Part shown: piece by piece, positions 41,051 through 50,527 of the stretch
How the letters are laid out: the number at the start of each line of letters is the position of its first letter
Numbering within the stretch: position 1 is the first letter of the stretch
Source of the DNA: JABWBD01 sp040768665
GTDB lineage: Bacteria > Planctomycetota > Planctomycetia > Pirellulales > Thermoguttaceae
DNA: 64,000 nt
Assembly (NCBI GenBank): GCA_040768665.1
Contig: JAXGMN010000017.1
Span: forward strand, 124,001-188,000
Direction of reading: 5' to 3'
The notes under the pieces: model-generated
The model's database searches: none
What the model was told of the DNA's origin: nothing
The model's input: the letters and a program-made list of their open reading frames with translations, nothing else
Translations under genes and position numbers: made by a program

Positions 41051-42316
41051 ATGAGAAAACACGCGCCCGTCCTCCTCGTTCTCTCGCTCGCCGTTCTGCC
41101 ACCGGTTGCCGGCTTTGCCAGTGACGCTCCTCGAGGAGACCCATGGCCGCGGCATACCATCGACGACAGCTCGCGCGGCGCCGACGGGGTGCGGATCGCA
41201 GACGTCAACGGCGACGGCCGCCCGGATCTTGTGACCGGCTGGGAAGAAGGCGGCGTCACGCGTGTTTATCTCCACCCGGGCAATGCAGAAGATCGCGAGC
41301 GGTGGCCCGCGGTCACCATCGGCGAGACACCGAGCGTGGAAGACGCCGTTTTCGTCGACCTCGACGATGATGGTCGCGCCGATGTGGTCAGTTCGTGCGA
41401 GGGCCGGACGAGGACCATGTTCGTGCACTGGGCGCCGAAACAAGCCGCGGACCTGCTTGAGCCCACGGCCTGGAAGACCGAGCCGCTCGTCGAATCGCGG
41501 GCGAGGATGATGTGGATGTTCTGCGTCTTGGCGGACATCGACGGCCAAGGCGGCATCGATCTGGTGGCCGGCGGCAAAGGGGAAGGGGCGCAGATCGGCT
41601 GGTTTGAATCGCCGACCGATCCTCGGCGGCTGGACGAATGGCGATGGCACCCGATTTCGCCGGCCGGCTGGATCATGTCGCTGGTGATGGCCGACATGGA
41701 TGACGACGGCGATCCGGATGTGCTCACATCGGATCGCAAGGGGGCACTTCGAGGGTGCCGATGGCTGGAGAATCCCGGGCCGGGGCAGGTGCAATCCTCG
41801 CCTTGGCAGAACCATTTCATCGGCGGCCGCGACCACGAGGCCATGTTTCTCACGCTGGCGGACGTTGACGGGGACGGCCGGCGCGATGTCGTCGCCGCCA
41901 CTCGCGACAACGGATTGCTCGTGTTCCGGCGGACTGCCGGCGCGATCGCAGCGTGGCGAGGTTCGTCCATTCCGCTGCCTGCTGATGTCGGCACGGGCAA
42001 GGCCGCGGCTGTCGGTGATCTCGACGGCGACGGTACCGCCGACTTCGTTTTCAGTTGCGAGAATGCAGGGCAGGGCCGCGCAGGAGTTGTCTGGCTCTCC
42101 CGCGACGATTCGAGCGGTCCCGATCGGTACGCGGCCCGGCATATCAGCGGTCCGCCGGGCATCAAGTTCGATCGGATCGAGTTGGTCGACCTGGATGGCG
42201 ACGGCGATCTCGACGTGCTGACGTGCGAAGAGAGCGAACCGGGGGATGGCCGGCGCAGAGGGCTCGGGGTGGTCTGGTACGAAAACCGCTTACGGTTCAA
42301 CGGAGAAAAGCCATGA
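41051..42316 (+). CDS. Secreted FG-GAP/VCBS repeat protein
   Basis: The 421-residue protein has a signal peptide (PVLLVLSLAVLPPVAGFAS) and at least five FG-GAP/VCBS-type calcium loops, recognisable by DVNGDGRPDLV, DLDDDGRADVV, DMDDDGDPDVL, DVDGDGRRDVV, DLDGDGTADFV and DLDGDGDLDVL. These fold into a seven-bladed propeller and bind Ca2+. The role is unknown; surface or periplasmic binding is likely. A ribosome site AGGGAGA precedes the ATG. Confidence 0.9.
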   Translation: MRKHAPVLLVLSLAVLPPVAGFASDAPRGDPWPRHTIDDSSRGADGVRIADVNGDGRPDLVTGWEEGGVTRVYLHPGNAEDRERWPAVTIGETPSVEDAVFVDLDDDGRADVVSSCEGRTRTMFVHWAPKQAADLLEPTAWKTEPLVESRARMMWMFCVLADIDGQGGIDLVAGGKGEGAQIGWFESPTDPRRLDEWRWHPISPAGWIMSLVMADMDDDGDPDVLTSDRKGALRGCRWLENPGPGQVQSSPWQNHFIGGRDHEAMFLTLADVDGDGRRDVVAATRDNGLLVFRRTAGAIAAWRGSSIPLPADVGTGKAAAVGDLDGDGTADFVFSCENAGQGRAGVVWLSRDDSSGPDRYAARHISGPPGIKFDRIELVDLDGDGDLDVLTCEESEPGDGRRRGLGVVWYENRLRFNGEKP

Positions 42317-42690
42317 TCCGCACAATCCCCGTCGAATCCGATTCGATCTGGGCTATCGTGGAGCATTCCCCGTTGGGCTACCCGCGCAGTGCCGACCGCC
42401 GCATCACCACGCGGATCAACCTGGTGAACCTCGGCAACGCCCAAATTCTCACGGTGCCCGGCGAGGCGCTTCCGACTATTACGTCAGTGAGGGCGCCGCA
42501 TGAGAGGCGATCGCCGGCGGCGGGCAGCTCGACGCCATCCATCCGGCGTCGGGCAACAAGATCGACTTCATGATCGCTCGACAGGACGCGTGGGGGCGCA
42601 GCCAGATCAGCCGTCGCCGCCCGGATGTGTTTGTTCGGATGGTCCGCCTGTGTCATTCCGCCGAAATGATCACATCCTGACCGAGTGAAT
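42313..42690 (+). pseudogene. Broken gene remnant, ceramidase-like stretch
   Basis: From ATG 42313 the frame reads MIRTIPVESDSIWAIVEHSP and TRINLVNLGNAQILTVPGEALP. The latter resembles the C-terminal region of secreted neutral ceramidase-like hydrolases of planctomycetes. After this the frame loses all family features and several frames are only partly open. It follows the FG-GAP gene by overlap. I read it as the remains of a deleted gene; the assignment rests on one short motif. Confidence 0.4.
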
Positions 42691-42721
42691 CATACCATTC
42701 CCGGCTGCCTGCTGCCACCAG

Positions 42722-43106
42722 GCAGGTAACCGGCGACATCCGCATCTACGAACTCGCCTGGGTGAGGCGACGAGCTTTGGGCGGTCAACACCCGCCTCTC
42801 GTGCCTCTTGACGCTCGACTCCGACTACAGCTTCGTCCCCCGCTGGCGTCCGCCCTTCAGAACCGCCCTGGCCGCCGAAGACCGCTGCCACCTCAGCGGA
42901 ACTCAAGTGCGGCGTCTGGGGCGTCGACATCCCGACCGGCCGCACGGTCGCCACGCTCGAGTGCCAAGCCGGATGTCGAAGAGATTTTCGACGTCCGCAT
43001 CGTCCCCGGCCTCCGTTTCCCTGCGGTGATCGGGCTGGAAAAGGATACCATCCAGAACACGTCGTCGTGCCGAGAGACGCGCTCGGGGCAGCAGAATTGG
43101 GAGTAA
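42722..43106 (+). pseudogene. Decayed TIGR03032-family gene (internally deleted and frameshifted)
   Basis: Pieces of a TIGR03032 (DUF4915-like) protein appear in order but in different frames: GDIRIYELAW, then ELWAVNTRLSCLLTLDSDYSFVPRWRPPF and AAEDRCHL in another frame, then CGVWGVDIPTGRTVATLE, and finally VEEIFDVRIVPGLRFPAVIG in a third. The middle of the protein, normally about 150 residues between the second and third pieces, is gone. At least two frameshifts plus a deletion make this a clear pseudogene. Confidence 0.8.
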
Positions 43107-43206
43107 CCGGGAACCCGTAGCCGGATCTCTTGAATCCGCGGAAAGAACGACAACACGTGAGAAGTCGGCAGACGGCCCGTCGATCCGAAATCCCGCCGCG
43201 CCGCCC

Positions 43207-43330
43207 ATGTCCTCCACCACCTTGCGCGGCCGGCCGCAACTGCTCGATGAGGCCAAGCGCCGAACCGTCGTGGCCTTGCTCGCCAACGGCACCAGCCGCC
43301 GCATCGCTGCCAAACCCGTGCGAACTCTTC
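43207..43330 (+). pseudogene. Fragment of a planctomycete helix-turn-helix protein
   Basis: STTLRGRPQLLDEAKRRTVVALLANGTSRRIAAK resembles the N-terminal HTH of a small planctomycete family (GRP-x-L-D/E, KR-x-V-x-AL). After RIAAK the sequence loses the expected second helix. It looks like a short decayed fragment. Confidence 0.5.
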
Positions 43331-43431
43331 CCGCGACATCCTCGATGAATGAGCGCTCGTCGACGTGCAGTTCGATCGTTGTCGTGGCGTGATCATCCAC
43401 AAAGGCCTTGTAGGTCCGCTCTTCTCCACCC

Positions 43432-43554
43432 GTAACCGTTCACGGGGCGGCCGGGGACTGGTCCATTTTTCGGCCGGTCGACGCATTTTGGCTCCAATGC
43501 CACTGGCCGAAAACATGGACCTGTCCCCCTCTCTTCCGCCCCGTGAACGGTTAC
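43432..43554 (+). mobile_element. MITE-like palindromic element, copy 3, with 9-bp target duplication
   Basis: The complete 123-bp copy starts GTAACCGTTCACGGGGCGG and ends with its inverse. Inner arms are GGGGACTGGTCCATTTTTCGG and CCGAAAACATGGACCTGTCC. It is flanked on both sides by TCTCCACCC (43423-43431 and 43555-43563), a 9-bp direct repeat that marks a transposition event. Confidence 0.9.
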
Positions 43555-43985
43555 TCTCCACCCATACCGATGGTTGGGCGGTGACAAGTCACGCACTCCA
43601 AAGATGAGCCGTCCAATACCAGGCTGTGCCACTTCCGATACAATGCGACGGCGTAATAACTCCAATCCCCGCCTTCACTTACCGCTCTTGTTTCAAGAAA
43701 TTGCTTGACGAACGGCGCCGCATCGACCACAATGACGCAGGTGAATGGACATGTGAACACATGCCCCCACGGATCGGCGGCAGCCAACTTTGCGGCTCGC
43801 CCCTCGGGAGCTTTTCGCCTACCCCCTCTCCGGATGCTCTCACCGGCGAAGTCTCGTGCCTTCCATCCGCGGTCCCTTTTGCCACCCAGAAGCGCGTGGT
43901 ACCCAAAGTGCCTCCGTTCTGAGAAATCGCCAACTTGGGCACCACACCCGAAAGCCGATAGCAGCAGTCTGCTGCCTTTCTGCAT
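43551..43985 (-). CDS. Hypothetical protein with one CxxCH motif (uncertain)
   Basis: This open frame of 144 residues ends in the edge of the MITE-like copy (stop TAA within the element terminus). The last 55 residues look protein-like (VVDAAPFVKQFLETRAVSEGGDWSYYAVALYRKWHSLVLDGSSLE) and hold CVTCH, a heme c binding motif. The N-terminal half resembles random coding and no signal peptide is visible. It may be the 3' end of a decayed cytochrome gene. The remaining stretch to 44349 has no gene I can support. Confidence 0.3.
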   Translation of the reverse strand: MQKGSRLLLSAFGCGAQVGDFSERRHFGYHALLGGKRDRGWKARDFAGESIRRGGRRKAPEGRAAKLAAADPWGHVFTCPFTCVIVVDAAPFVKQFLETRAVSEGGDWSYYAVALYRKWHSLVLDGSSLECVTCHRPTIGMGGE

Positions 43986-44349
43986 TGCGGAGCGGTGGCG
44001 CAGGCTTGCGTGGACTGCGCAGCCGCGAAATACTGGACGGATGCTTCAGCAAACGCCGTCCAGCCCGGCACGTCGATCGTGGCTGGCGAGATTTGAAGAA
44101 GGAGGACGCCATGATGACTTGGATTCGATTCGCCTGGGCGACGAGGTGATCGCCGGTCCACCAGCGGTCCTTGGGCCTCGGCCTGCCGCAGTCGACGGCG
44201 CCGGCCGGTGTTGACGATCACCTCTTCGTCGACACCGGCCTGCATCACCGCAATGACGCTGTCTCAGTTCTGGTATCGGCAGTCGGGAACTGGAATTTGA
44301 ACGATCCACGAGCTCAGGGGTCGGGTGTGCGGCGCACAAAGGTCCTCTC

Positions 44350-46416
44350 ATGACACATCCTTGCGAGTCAGGACGAAACTGGAAGAGGTCCTTCCTCGCG
44401 GCCGTAAAAGCGATCGGTCTGCGGCTGGCGTGTTGCGGCGTTTTGCTCCTGATCGCCTTGCTTTCGTGTCCCGATCTGCGGCCGCTGGTGATGCGTCGTC
44501 GAGCCGATGCCGGCGGCTCTGTGCCTCCGCTCCGCCGGATCCAGCAATCGACCGGTCCAGGCTGGCCGCATCTCCGCGGCCCGGCCTGCGATTCGACTTC
44601 CGAGGAAACCGGCCTGGCCGATGCATGGCCGGCGGCCGGACCGCCGCTGATGTGGTTCCGCCAGATTGGACGGGGATATTCCGGCTTCGCCGCCGTGGGC
44701 GGCCGCGTTTACACCCAGGTCCAGACACTGTACGCCCAGTATGTCGTCTGCCTCGATGGCGAGACGGGTAAAACTGTGTGGGAACACCAGTATGACTGGC
44801 CCTACGAGGCCGCCGGCATGTATCCCGGCCCCCGGTCCACGCCCACCTGGTACGACGACCGGATCTACTTCGCCGGACCGCGGGGGACCGTCGGCTGTCT
44901 TGACGCCGAAAGCGGTCGGCCGAACTGGTCGCTCAACGTGGTCAAACGCTTCACCGGCCGCGGGCACGACTTTGGCTACTGCTGCTCACCTGTCGTCGAG
45001 GATGGCAAGGTCATCTTGCCGGTTGGAGGAAAAGGGGCCAGCATGGTTGCGCTCGACGCGGACAGCGGCGCCACGGTCTGGGCGTCGGGTGACGAGCCGG
45101 CCAGTTATTGCCCAGCCGTGCCAATCACCCTCGAGGGGCGTCGGCTGGTCGTCGGCTTTTTGCAGAACGCCCTGACGCTCACGGATCTCGAAACCGGCCG
45201 TCTTGTGGCCCGGCAAGAGCTTTCGTCGGGTTACGACGAGCACGCGGCGATGCCGCTCTACGAGGAACCGCTCTTGATGCTGGCATTTCCCTTCCGTGCC
45301 GGCTACGACGTGTACCGCCTTGCTCCGCAGGCGGCCGGGGAGAACCGATCCGTCGCGATCCGTCCGGTGCGTCAGGGCCTGGATCTGTCGAACGATATAG
45401 CATCCAGCGTGCTGGTCGGGGGCTACGTCTATGGTTTCGACCTCCACGACATCCAGGCGAAATCACACCGGCCGTCGAAAGGCGCGTTCAAGTGTATTGA
45501 CTTCCACACGGGCAACGTTCACTGGGCCACAGAGCGGCCAGGGCACGCTAGTGTCATCGTGGTCGACGGAAAGCTCTTCATGTTGAACGATCAAGGTGAG
45601 GCGCTGCTGGCCCGCGCGAGCCCGGATCGGTACGAAGAAACGGGCCGCCTGTGTCTCTTTCGGGACGAGATCTGCTGGACGGCGCCCTCGCTCGACTGCG
45701 GCCGTCTTTACTTACGAAGTCCGACCAGGGCGGCGTGTCTCTACGTGGGCAACCCCGAGCGCCGGCCGGAAGGGCTTGCGACCCTAATGACCGCGGAGGA
45801 GCTTCCGATGCGGAGTTCTCTGGACTGGACGCGACTGGTGGCGGGCGAGCGGGAGTATGCCTTCGATCCGCCAGGGCTGGAGGAATTGAAGCGATGGTAC
45901 GTCGTCTGTGTGTTCGGCGTCCTGCTTCCAGCAGCGATCCTCGGCATTACGGCTTGCCTGCTTCTCAAGAGGGCGAGGTTTGGCGATAGCCGTTGGCTTG
46001 GCTACGCGGTGTTTTGGACCGCGGCAGTGGTCCTGGGCACGCTGGCGACGCCGCTGGCCAATCGGCTCAACCGGGAATTCTTTTTCACATGGCCCGTTGT
46101 CCTGTTTGCCGTTCATCAACTCGTGTTGCTGGCGACCATCTGGTCGACGCGGCCCGAATCCGGCCGCCGCGGCCGGTGGCTGGCGGCGGCCGCCCTATTG
46201 GGCTTCTTGGTGACCTGTGGTGCGTATTTCCACATCTGCCGCCAGGCGGGACTTGCAGTCCTGTGGGTCTTCTTGATCGGCTTCATACCTTCCTGGATCG
46301 CAGCCGTGCCGGCGGCCTATGCCATGCTCCGCGGAAGACGCCTCTCTTGGGTCCTCATCTGGTTGTTGGCGAGTTTCTCCACGTATTATTGGGCATCGGA
46401 GGCGTTCAGGCTTTGA
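44350..46416 (+). CDS. Membrane-anchored PQQ-propeller protein with C-terminal multi-helix domain
   Basis: The 688-residue protein has an N-terminal membrane helix (about 20-42, LRLACCGVLLLIALLSC), then a PQQ/quinoprotein-type propeller (about 70-480) with blades such as YVVCLDGETGKTVWEHQYDW, GTVGCLDAESGRPNWSLNV and SMVALDADSGATVWASG. A C-terminal domain of about five membrane helices follows (VFGVLLPAAILGITACLL through LIWLLASFSTYYW). The propeller faces outside. Redox function is not shown; no heme motif is present. The combination is typical of planctomycete membrane PQQ-like proteins of unknown role. Confidence 0.8.
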   Translation: MTHPCESGRNWKRSFLAAVKAIGLRLACCGVLLLIALLSCPDLRPLVMRRRADAGGSVPPLRRIQQSTGPGWPHLRGPACDSTSEETGLADAWPAAGPPLMWFRQIGRGYSGFAAVGGRVYTQVQTLYAQYVVCLDGETGKTVWEHQYDWPYEAAGMYPGPRSTPTWYDDRIYFAGPRGTVGCLDAESGRPNWSLNVVKRFTGRGHDFGYCCSPVVEDGKVILPVGGKGASMVALDADSGATVWASGDEPASYCPAVPITLEGRRLVVGFLQNALTLTDLETGRLVARQELSSGYDEHAAMPLYEEPLLMLAFPFRAGYDVYRLAPQAAGENRSVAIRPVRQGLDLSNDIASSVLVGGYVYGFDLHDIQAKSHRPSKGAFKCIDFHTGNVHWATERPGHASVIVVDGKLFMLNDQGEALLARASPDRYEETGRLCLFRDEICWTAPSLDCGRLYLRSPTRAACLYVGNPERRPEGLATLMTAEELPMRSSLDWTRLVAGEREYAFDPPGLEELKRWYVVCVFGVLLPAAILGITACLLLKRARFGDSRWLGYAVFWTAAVVLGTLATPLANRLNREFFFTWPVVLFAVHQLVLLATIWSTRPESGRRGRWLAAAALLGFLVTCGAYFHICRQAGLAVLWVFLIGFIPSWIAAVPAAYAMLRGRRLSWVLIWLLASFSTYYWASEAFRL

Positions 46417-46627
46417 CAGACGCGGTGAGCGCGCTGTCTTGGCCTGAGAAGGTTTCCGGTGCGGCAACTCTTCGTGGGGCGGGTAACGGTGCGGAACGGG
46501 AGCTGCCACGAACGGTGTGAACGCGCCGGGTGTGAGGCTCGCGGCGATTGCCGACGCATTCGGATCCAGCGCCGGGTATCTTCAGCCGGTTCGCCAAACT
46601 GCGCGATACGAATGAGTGAGCGAGCAC

Positions 46628-47143
46628 TCAATTCCGCACTTCGACGAATCGCGTCCGGGCGTTGTCCAGCGGAATGAATTGCAACTGTTGCGGTCCGGAG
46701 GTCGATGCGCGAAACTGGCTGTTCCACGGAATCCCGTACGCCACCACCTGCCCGGAGTTTTCCTCAGAAATGTAGATTACGCCGTCGGCAATTCGCTGGT
46801 TGCTGGAGAACTGCCGGAAATCGGCGAGCCCCGAGACCATCAGGAACTTCGGCTGCTGTCCCTGGCGAAGTGCGAAATCCCTGGCGACGTTGTAGCGATA
46901 CTGGATGAAGAACCTGCCCGTGAAACGATCCAGCACGTATCCGGTCAGGTCGGCCGTGACATGATCAAGCGAGACAACCGCCTCCATGCCCGCGTCGAGA
47001 GGGACCGTAACCAGCGTCTTGTGTTCGCTGCCCAGGGCGGTCATCGCATGCAAAGGCTCCGGGTCGCGCAAAGACGAACCGACGAAGCCCGCAACGAGCC
47101 CTACGAACGCCGCCGGAAGCATCCAGTGTGTGTGTCTGTTCAT
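46628..47143 (-). CDS. Exported planctomycete hypothetical protein
   Basis: The 171-residue protein has an uncleaved or cleaved N-terminal hydrophobic segment (MLPAAFVGLVAGFVGSSL). The body has alternating strand-like segments: EAVVSLDHVTADLTGYVLDR, FFIQYRYNVARDF and PKFLMVSGLADFRQF, ending GPQQLQFIPLDNARTRF. Proteins like this are common and short in planctomycetes; I know no function. Intergenic sequence on both sides shows no clear promoter. Confidence 0.65.
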   Translation of the reverse strand: MNRHTHWMLPAAFVGLVAGFVGSSLRDPEPLHAMTALGSEHKTLVTVPLDAGMEAVVSLDHVTADLTGYVLDRFTGRFFIQYRYNVARDFALRQGQQPKFLMVSGLADFRQFSSNQRIADGVIYISEENSGQVVAYGIPWNSQFRASTSGPQQLQFIPLDNARTRFVEVRN

Positions 47144-47513
47144 GTTCGCACCTTTTCGAAAGGAAACCGAGGTCTGGCCATCTCGAACTTGTATTTCAGA
47201 TCACGAGTCCTCTGCGCCGCCGCGCCGGGATCGTATCGAAATTATTGGAGCGGGCCGTCAACGGGACAAGGTTTCTCGACCCGATCGCCCCCTATTTGGA
47301 ATGCCGGTGCACCTCGGCAGAGGATCGCTCGGAGTTGAACGGCGGCCGGCGTTTGCCTCGCCCCGGTCGTGGCCGGTCTCCTGCGGACGCGGTTGGCGCC
47401 TGCCGTGGGCTACCCACTCGCGTCGGATCGGGCTATGATCGATCGCATGTCCCGCCTGGTGGGTGGAGTCGTTCCGCGTAAGGTAAACCCGCATTTCGCA
47501 TGGGAGGCGAACG
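47144..47513. other. Divergent intergenic stretch
   Basis: About 370 nt lie between divergent genes. A TATGAT box near 47434 could serve the downstream gene; GGGAGG at 47502-47507 is its ribosome site. No gene or repeat was found. Confidence 0.4.
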
Positions 47514-50291
47514 ATGAATGGCTCGCGTCTATTCCGGATCGGGCCCGCTCTGGTTCTGACAATCGTCTGTTCTGCGGGGCTGACGTCGCAGGTGAAGGCG
47601 TCGCACGGCGCCGGCCGCGGGATTTCGCCCGACTTGGCCACCGCCGCGGACGGTGCGGTGATTACCGCTAGCAGCGAAGTGGGCCGTCTGCGGGGTAAAG
47701 ACCATACGGCAAGCGCGACAATCGACGGGAAGATCGGCCCTGGCTACTGGTGCACCGCGTTCGACTCGAAACCGCCGCACTGGCTGGAAGTGAACCTCGG
47801 TGGCATGAAGCAGTTCGACGAAGTCGTTCTCCACGTGTACGAGCGTTCGCACATGAATTCGTGTCGTATCGAGCGGTGGGATGGCAACGCCTGGGCGGCG
47901 GTCGGGGAAGTGTCGTCCATGCGAAGGCCTGCGGTAGATTTTGCACCGAAGTGGGAGTTCAGCAATGCGCCGTCCGGTGTGGTCCGCTGCCGGTTTCCCA
48001 CCGTCAGTTCGGACCGGGTTCGGCTCTGGTTCGGAAAAGACAGCGCGGTACGGCTGTACGAAATCGAAGTGCTGGAAGCGAGGGAAGAGCCCGCTGAGAC
48101 GACTGCCGCCTTGCCGCGGCTAAAACATGATGCGACGCTCGTGCGGATCGCATTCGGTCGGCGCGAAAGCGGCGTGCAATCCGGCTGGATTCCATTGGCT
48201 GCCGATACCGGCTATTCGCCGGAGCAGGGCTTCGGCTGGGTCGGCCCATGCAGGCGGGTCGACTGCGACCGGGGCGGCGGTGCTCCGTTTGCGCGGGCGT
48301 TCGTCGCCGGCTGGGGCGGGGAGGGGCGATTGCGACTCAACCTGCCTGCGGGGCATTACGTTGCCGCGGTATTCGCCACGGACTTCGCCTTGCCGGTGCG
48401 ACCTTTCTACGTCGAGGGCGCCGGACTGTCCGCAGGCCGACCGCTGACCACGGTGAGCCCCGGTGCGTGGGACGTGCGGCGTTTCCGCGTGGAGACCGGG
48501 GCGAACGGGCTGGAGATCGCCTTCCGCGGCGACACGGCCTGGCTCGCTAATGCGTTGGTGATCGCGCCGGAATCGAACCTGAACGCACTACTGATTGAGA
48601 CCGACCGGCTGGAACGAGAACTGGCCTTAGGCTCGCCGGAGTGGATGGAGAATCGCACCCTGGTTCCGGCGGCGGTGCCCGAAGAGTTTGCCGTATCCGA
48701 AACGGATCGCGGTCGCGGCTACGTTCTATTCATCACGGAGCCCGCGGAGCAAGTCTTTCCTCACACTCGCCCCGACGCGGAGCAGATGCACAAGCCGCTA
48801 ACGCTCGAGGCTACGCCCGGAGAAGCGGCGGTCGGGAGCCTGGGACTCGTGCCGCTGGGACCTTTGTTCCAGATGCGACTGGACGGCAGCGATCTGGCCG
48901 GACCGGGCGGCGCGAGGATCCCGGCGTCGGCGCTCGACTTGCGCGTGGTGCGATGCTGGCCGCAGATCGACAAGACGCCGGCCGGGCGGGGTAAAGTGCG
49001 GGTCATTCCGGAGTTGCTTGAGCCGCAAGACCGCCACGCGGCGGTATGCTCGCCCGCGGGAGCGACCCGCCAGTATTGGATCATCGTGCGAGTGCCGCAG
49101 AACGCCGCGGCAGGCGAGTACCGTGGCGAACTGCGTTTCATGGCCGATGGCGTGCCGCCGGCCAGCGTGCCGCTGGAGTTGACCGTTCTCCCTTTCCGGC
49201 TCCAGACGCCGCCGGAGAAGACGTTTTTCATGTATTCGATCTTTGAAGATTTGAGCGACGACGAGATCCGCGGGCTGCTCGCCGACATGCGCGAGCACGG
49301 AATGAACTCGTTGGCACCAGACCTGGTAGGCAGATGGAGCCGCACGTCCAGCGGAGAGGCGGAGTTCGATCTTGAACCGCTTCGCCGGGTGCTGCGTCTG
49401 GCGAAGGAGGCCGGCTTTAACCGGCCGATGCCTTGGCACGCCAGCGGCCCCTTGAAAGGAATCGACGCACCGGAGGGTTCGGAGCAGTGGAACGCGACGT
49501 TGGCGGACCTGCTTCGCCGGGTACGCGGCGTCCAGGAGGAAGTGGGCGGCCAGCAGGTTGTCTTCTATCCGGTGGACGAGCCTTTCGGCAACGAGGAGCG
49601 GCTGACGCTGGCCGAGCGGGCAATGCACGTTGCCCGGCAGACCGGAGTGCTCCGAACCTATTGCACGCCCGCCGAAAAGGACATCGCGCGATTGGGCGAG
49701 TTGTTGGACGTGCGGTGCTACGCGATCGGCACGGTGCAAGACACGGCGGAAGCGGCGGTGTCGAGCCGGAAGGCCGGCGCCGATTTCTGGTGGTATACCA
49801 ACGCGGCGAGGGAACTGCCCTGCGTGCGCCGTTATGTGGCGGGCGTGTGGTTCTGGGGCACCGGTGCGGACGGCCAGGGGTACTGGGTCTATCAATCGCG
49901 ATGGCGTCGGACCCGCGCGTTCCAGGATCTCGAGGGCGACCTGCACGCGCATGACTACGCCGCCTATCCGGACGTCGACGGGCCGATCCCGACGATCCAG
50001 TGGGAGTGTATTCGGATGGGGATCGACGACGCCCGTTATCTTTACACCCTTGAGGCCGCGATTGCCGCTCACCCGAAAACTCCCCAAGCCGCAGCGGCGG
50101 AGCGGTTCCTGGCCGACCTGCGACGCGGGCTGCCGAAGAGCGCCAGGCTGCCGGACGACACCTGGATTCTCTACGACAGTCCGTGGGAGCCCGAAGAGTT
50201 TTCACGATTGCGTCGCGAGATCGTGCAGCATCCTGGCGGTGCAGCGAGAGACAAGATGAGCGGAATTCGAATCTTGCCAGGTCCCAGGTGA
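47514..50291 (+). CDS. Secreted GH123-like protein with F5/8C and DUF4091 domains
   Basis: The 925-residue protein has a signal peptide (LFRIGPALVLTIVCSAGL) and a discoidin/F5-8C-like domain at about 45-190 (ITASSEVGR, SATIDGKIGPGYWCT, VNLGGMKQFDEVVLHVY). A middle region includes a beta-sandwich (RQYWIIVRVPQNAAAGEYRGEL). A TIM-barrel-like part carries adjacent acidic residues in VVFYPVDEPFGNEE, and a DUF4091 end follows (GPIPTIQWECIRMGIDDARYLYTLE). The architecture is that of planctomycete GH123-like glycosidases; the Asp-Glu pair in PVDEP is a candidate catalytic site. It lies upstream of the sialidase gene, on the same strand. Substrate unknown. Confidence 0.8.
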   Translation: MNGSRLFRIGPALVLTIVCSAGLTSQVKASHGAGRGISPDLATAADGAVITASSEVGRLRGKDHTASATIDGKIGPGYWCTAFDSKPPHWLEVNLGGMKQFDEVVLHVYERSHMNSCRIERWDGNAWAAVGEVSSMRRPAVDFAPKWEFSNAPSGVVRCRFPTVSSDRVRLWFGKDSAVRLYEIEVLEAREEPAETTAALPRLKHDATLVRIAFGRRESGVQSGWIPLAADTGYSPEQGFGWVGPCRRVDCDRGGGAPFARAFVAGWGGEGRLRLNLPAGHYVAAVFATDFALPVRPFYVEGAGLSAGRPLTTVSPGAWDVRRFRVETGANGLEIAFRGDTAWLANALVIAPESNLNALLIETDRLERELALGSPEWMENRTLVPAAVPEEFAVSETDRGRGYVLFITEPAEQVFPHTRPDAEQMHKPLTLEATPGEAAVGSLGLVPLGPLFQMRLDGSDLAGPGGARIPASALDLRVVRCWPQIDKTPAGRGKVRVIPELLEPQDRHAAVCSPAGATRQYWIIVRVPQNAAAGEYRGELRFMADGVPPASVPLELTVLPFRLQTPPEKTFFMYSIFEDLSDDEIRGLLADMREHGMNSLAPDLVGRWSRTSSGEAEFDLEPLRRVLRLAKEAGFNRPMPWHASGPLKGIDAPEGSEQWNATLADLLRRVRGVQEEVGGQQVVFYPVDEPFGNEERLTLAERAMHVARQTGVLRTYCTPAEKDIARLGELLDVRCYAIGTVQDTAEAAVSSRKAGADFWWYTNAARELPCVRRYVAGVWFWGTGADGQGYWVYQSRWRRTRAFQDLEGDLHAHDYAAYPDVDGPIPTIQWECIRMGIDDARYLYTLEAAIAAHPKTPQAAAAERFLADLRRGLPKSARLPDDTWILYDSPWEPEEFSRLRREIVQHPGGAARDKMSGIRILPGPR

Positions 50292-50413
50292 TGGTGATCG
50301 GCTTGCGCGAGGCGAGATGTGCAACCTCCGTAAAGGTCGTTTAACCGCAGTGCCCGGCCGCGCGTGGCGGAGCGCGGCGAGGCTATCGGTCATGATGGCG
50401 CTGAATGCTTCGA

Positions 50414-50485
50414 GTACTCTGCCGTCAAAGACATTGGCCGAAAACATGGACCTGTCCCCCTCTCTTCCGCCCCGTGAACGGTTAC
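50414..50485 (+). mobile_element. MITE-like element, right half
   Basis: Sequence from TACTCTGCCGTCAAAGACATT through CCGAAAACATGGACCTGTCC and CCGCCCCGTGAACGGTTAC matches the right half of copy 2 (from about 10411). The left half is missing. It lies 42 nt upstream of the sialidase start. Confidence 0.75.
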
Positions 50486-50527
50486 CGGAATTGAAGACCG
50501 GTTCAATCGGACATCAGGAGCACTATC

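Noticed and set aside
40664..42142. 492-residue minus-strand ORF opposite the FG-GAP gene
   Set aside because: Antisense to calcium-loop repeats; its end only translates repeat sequence (LLSLLKSWR).
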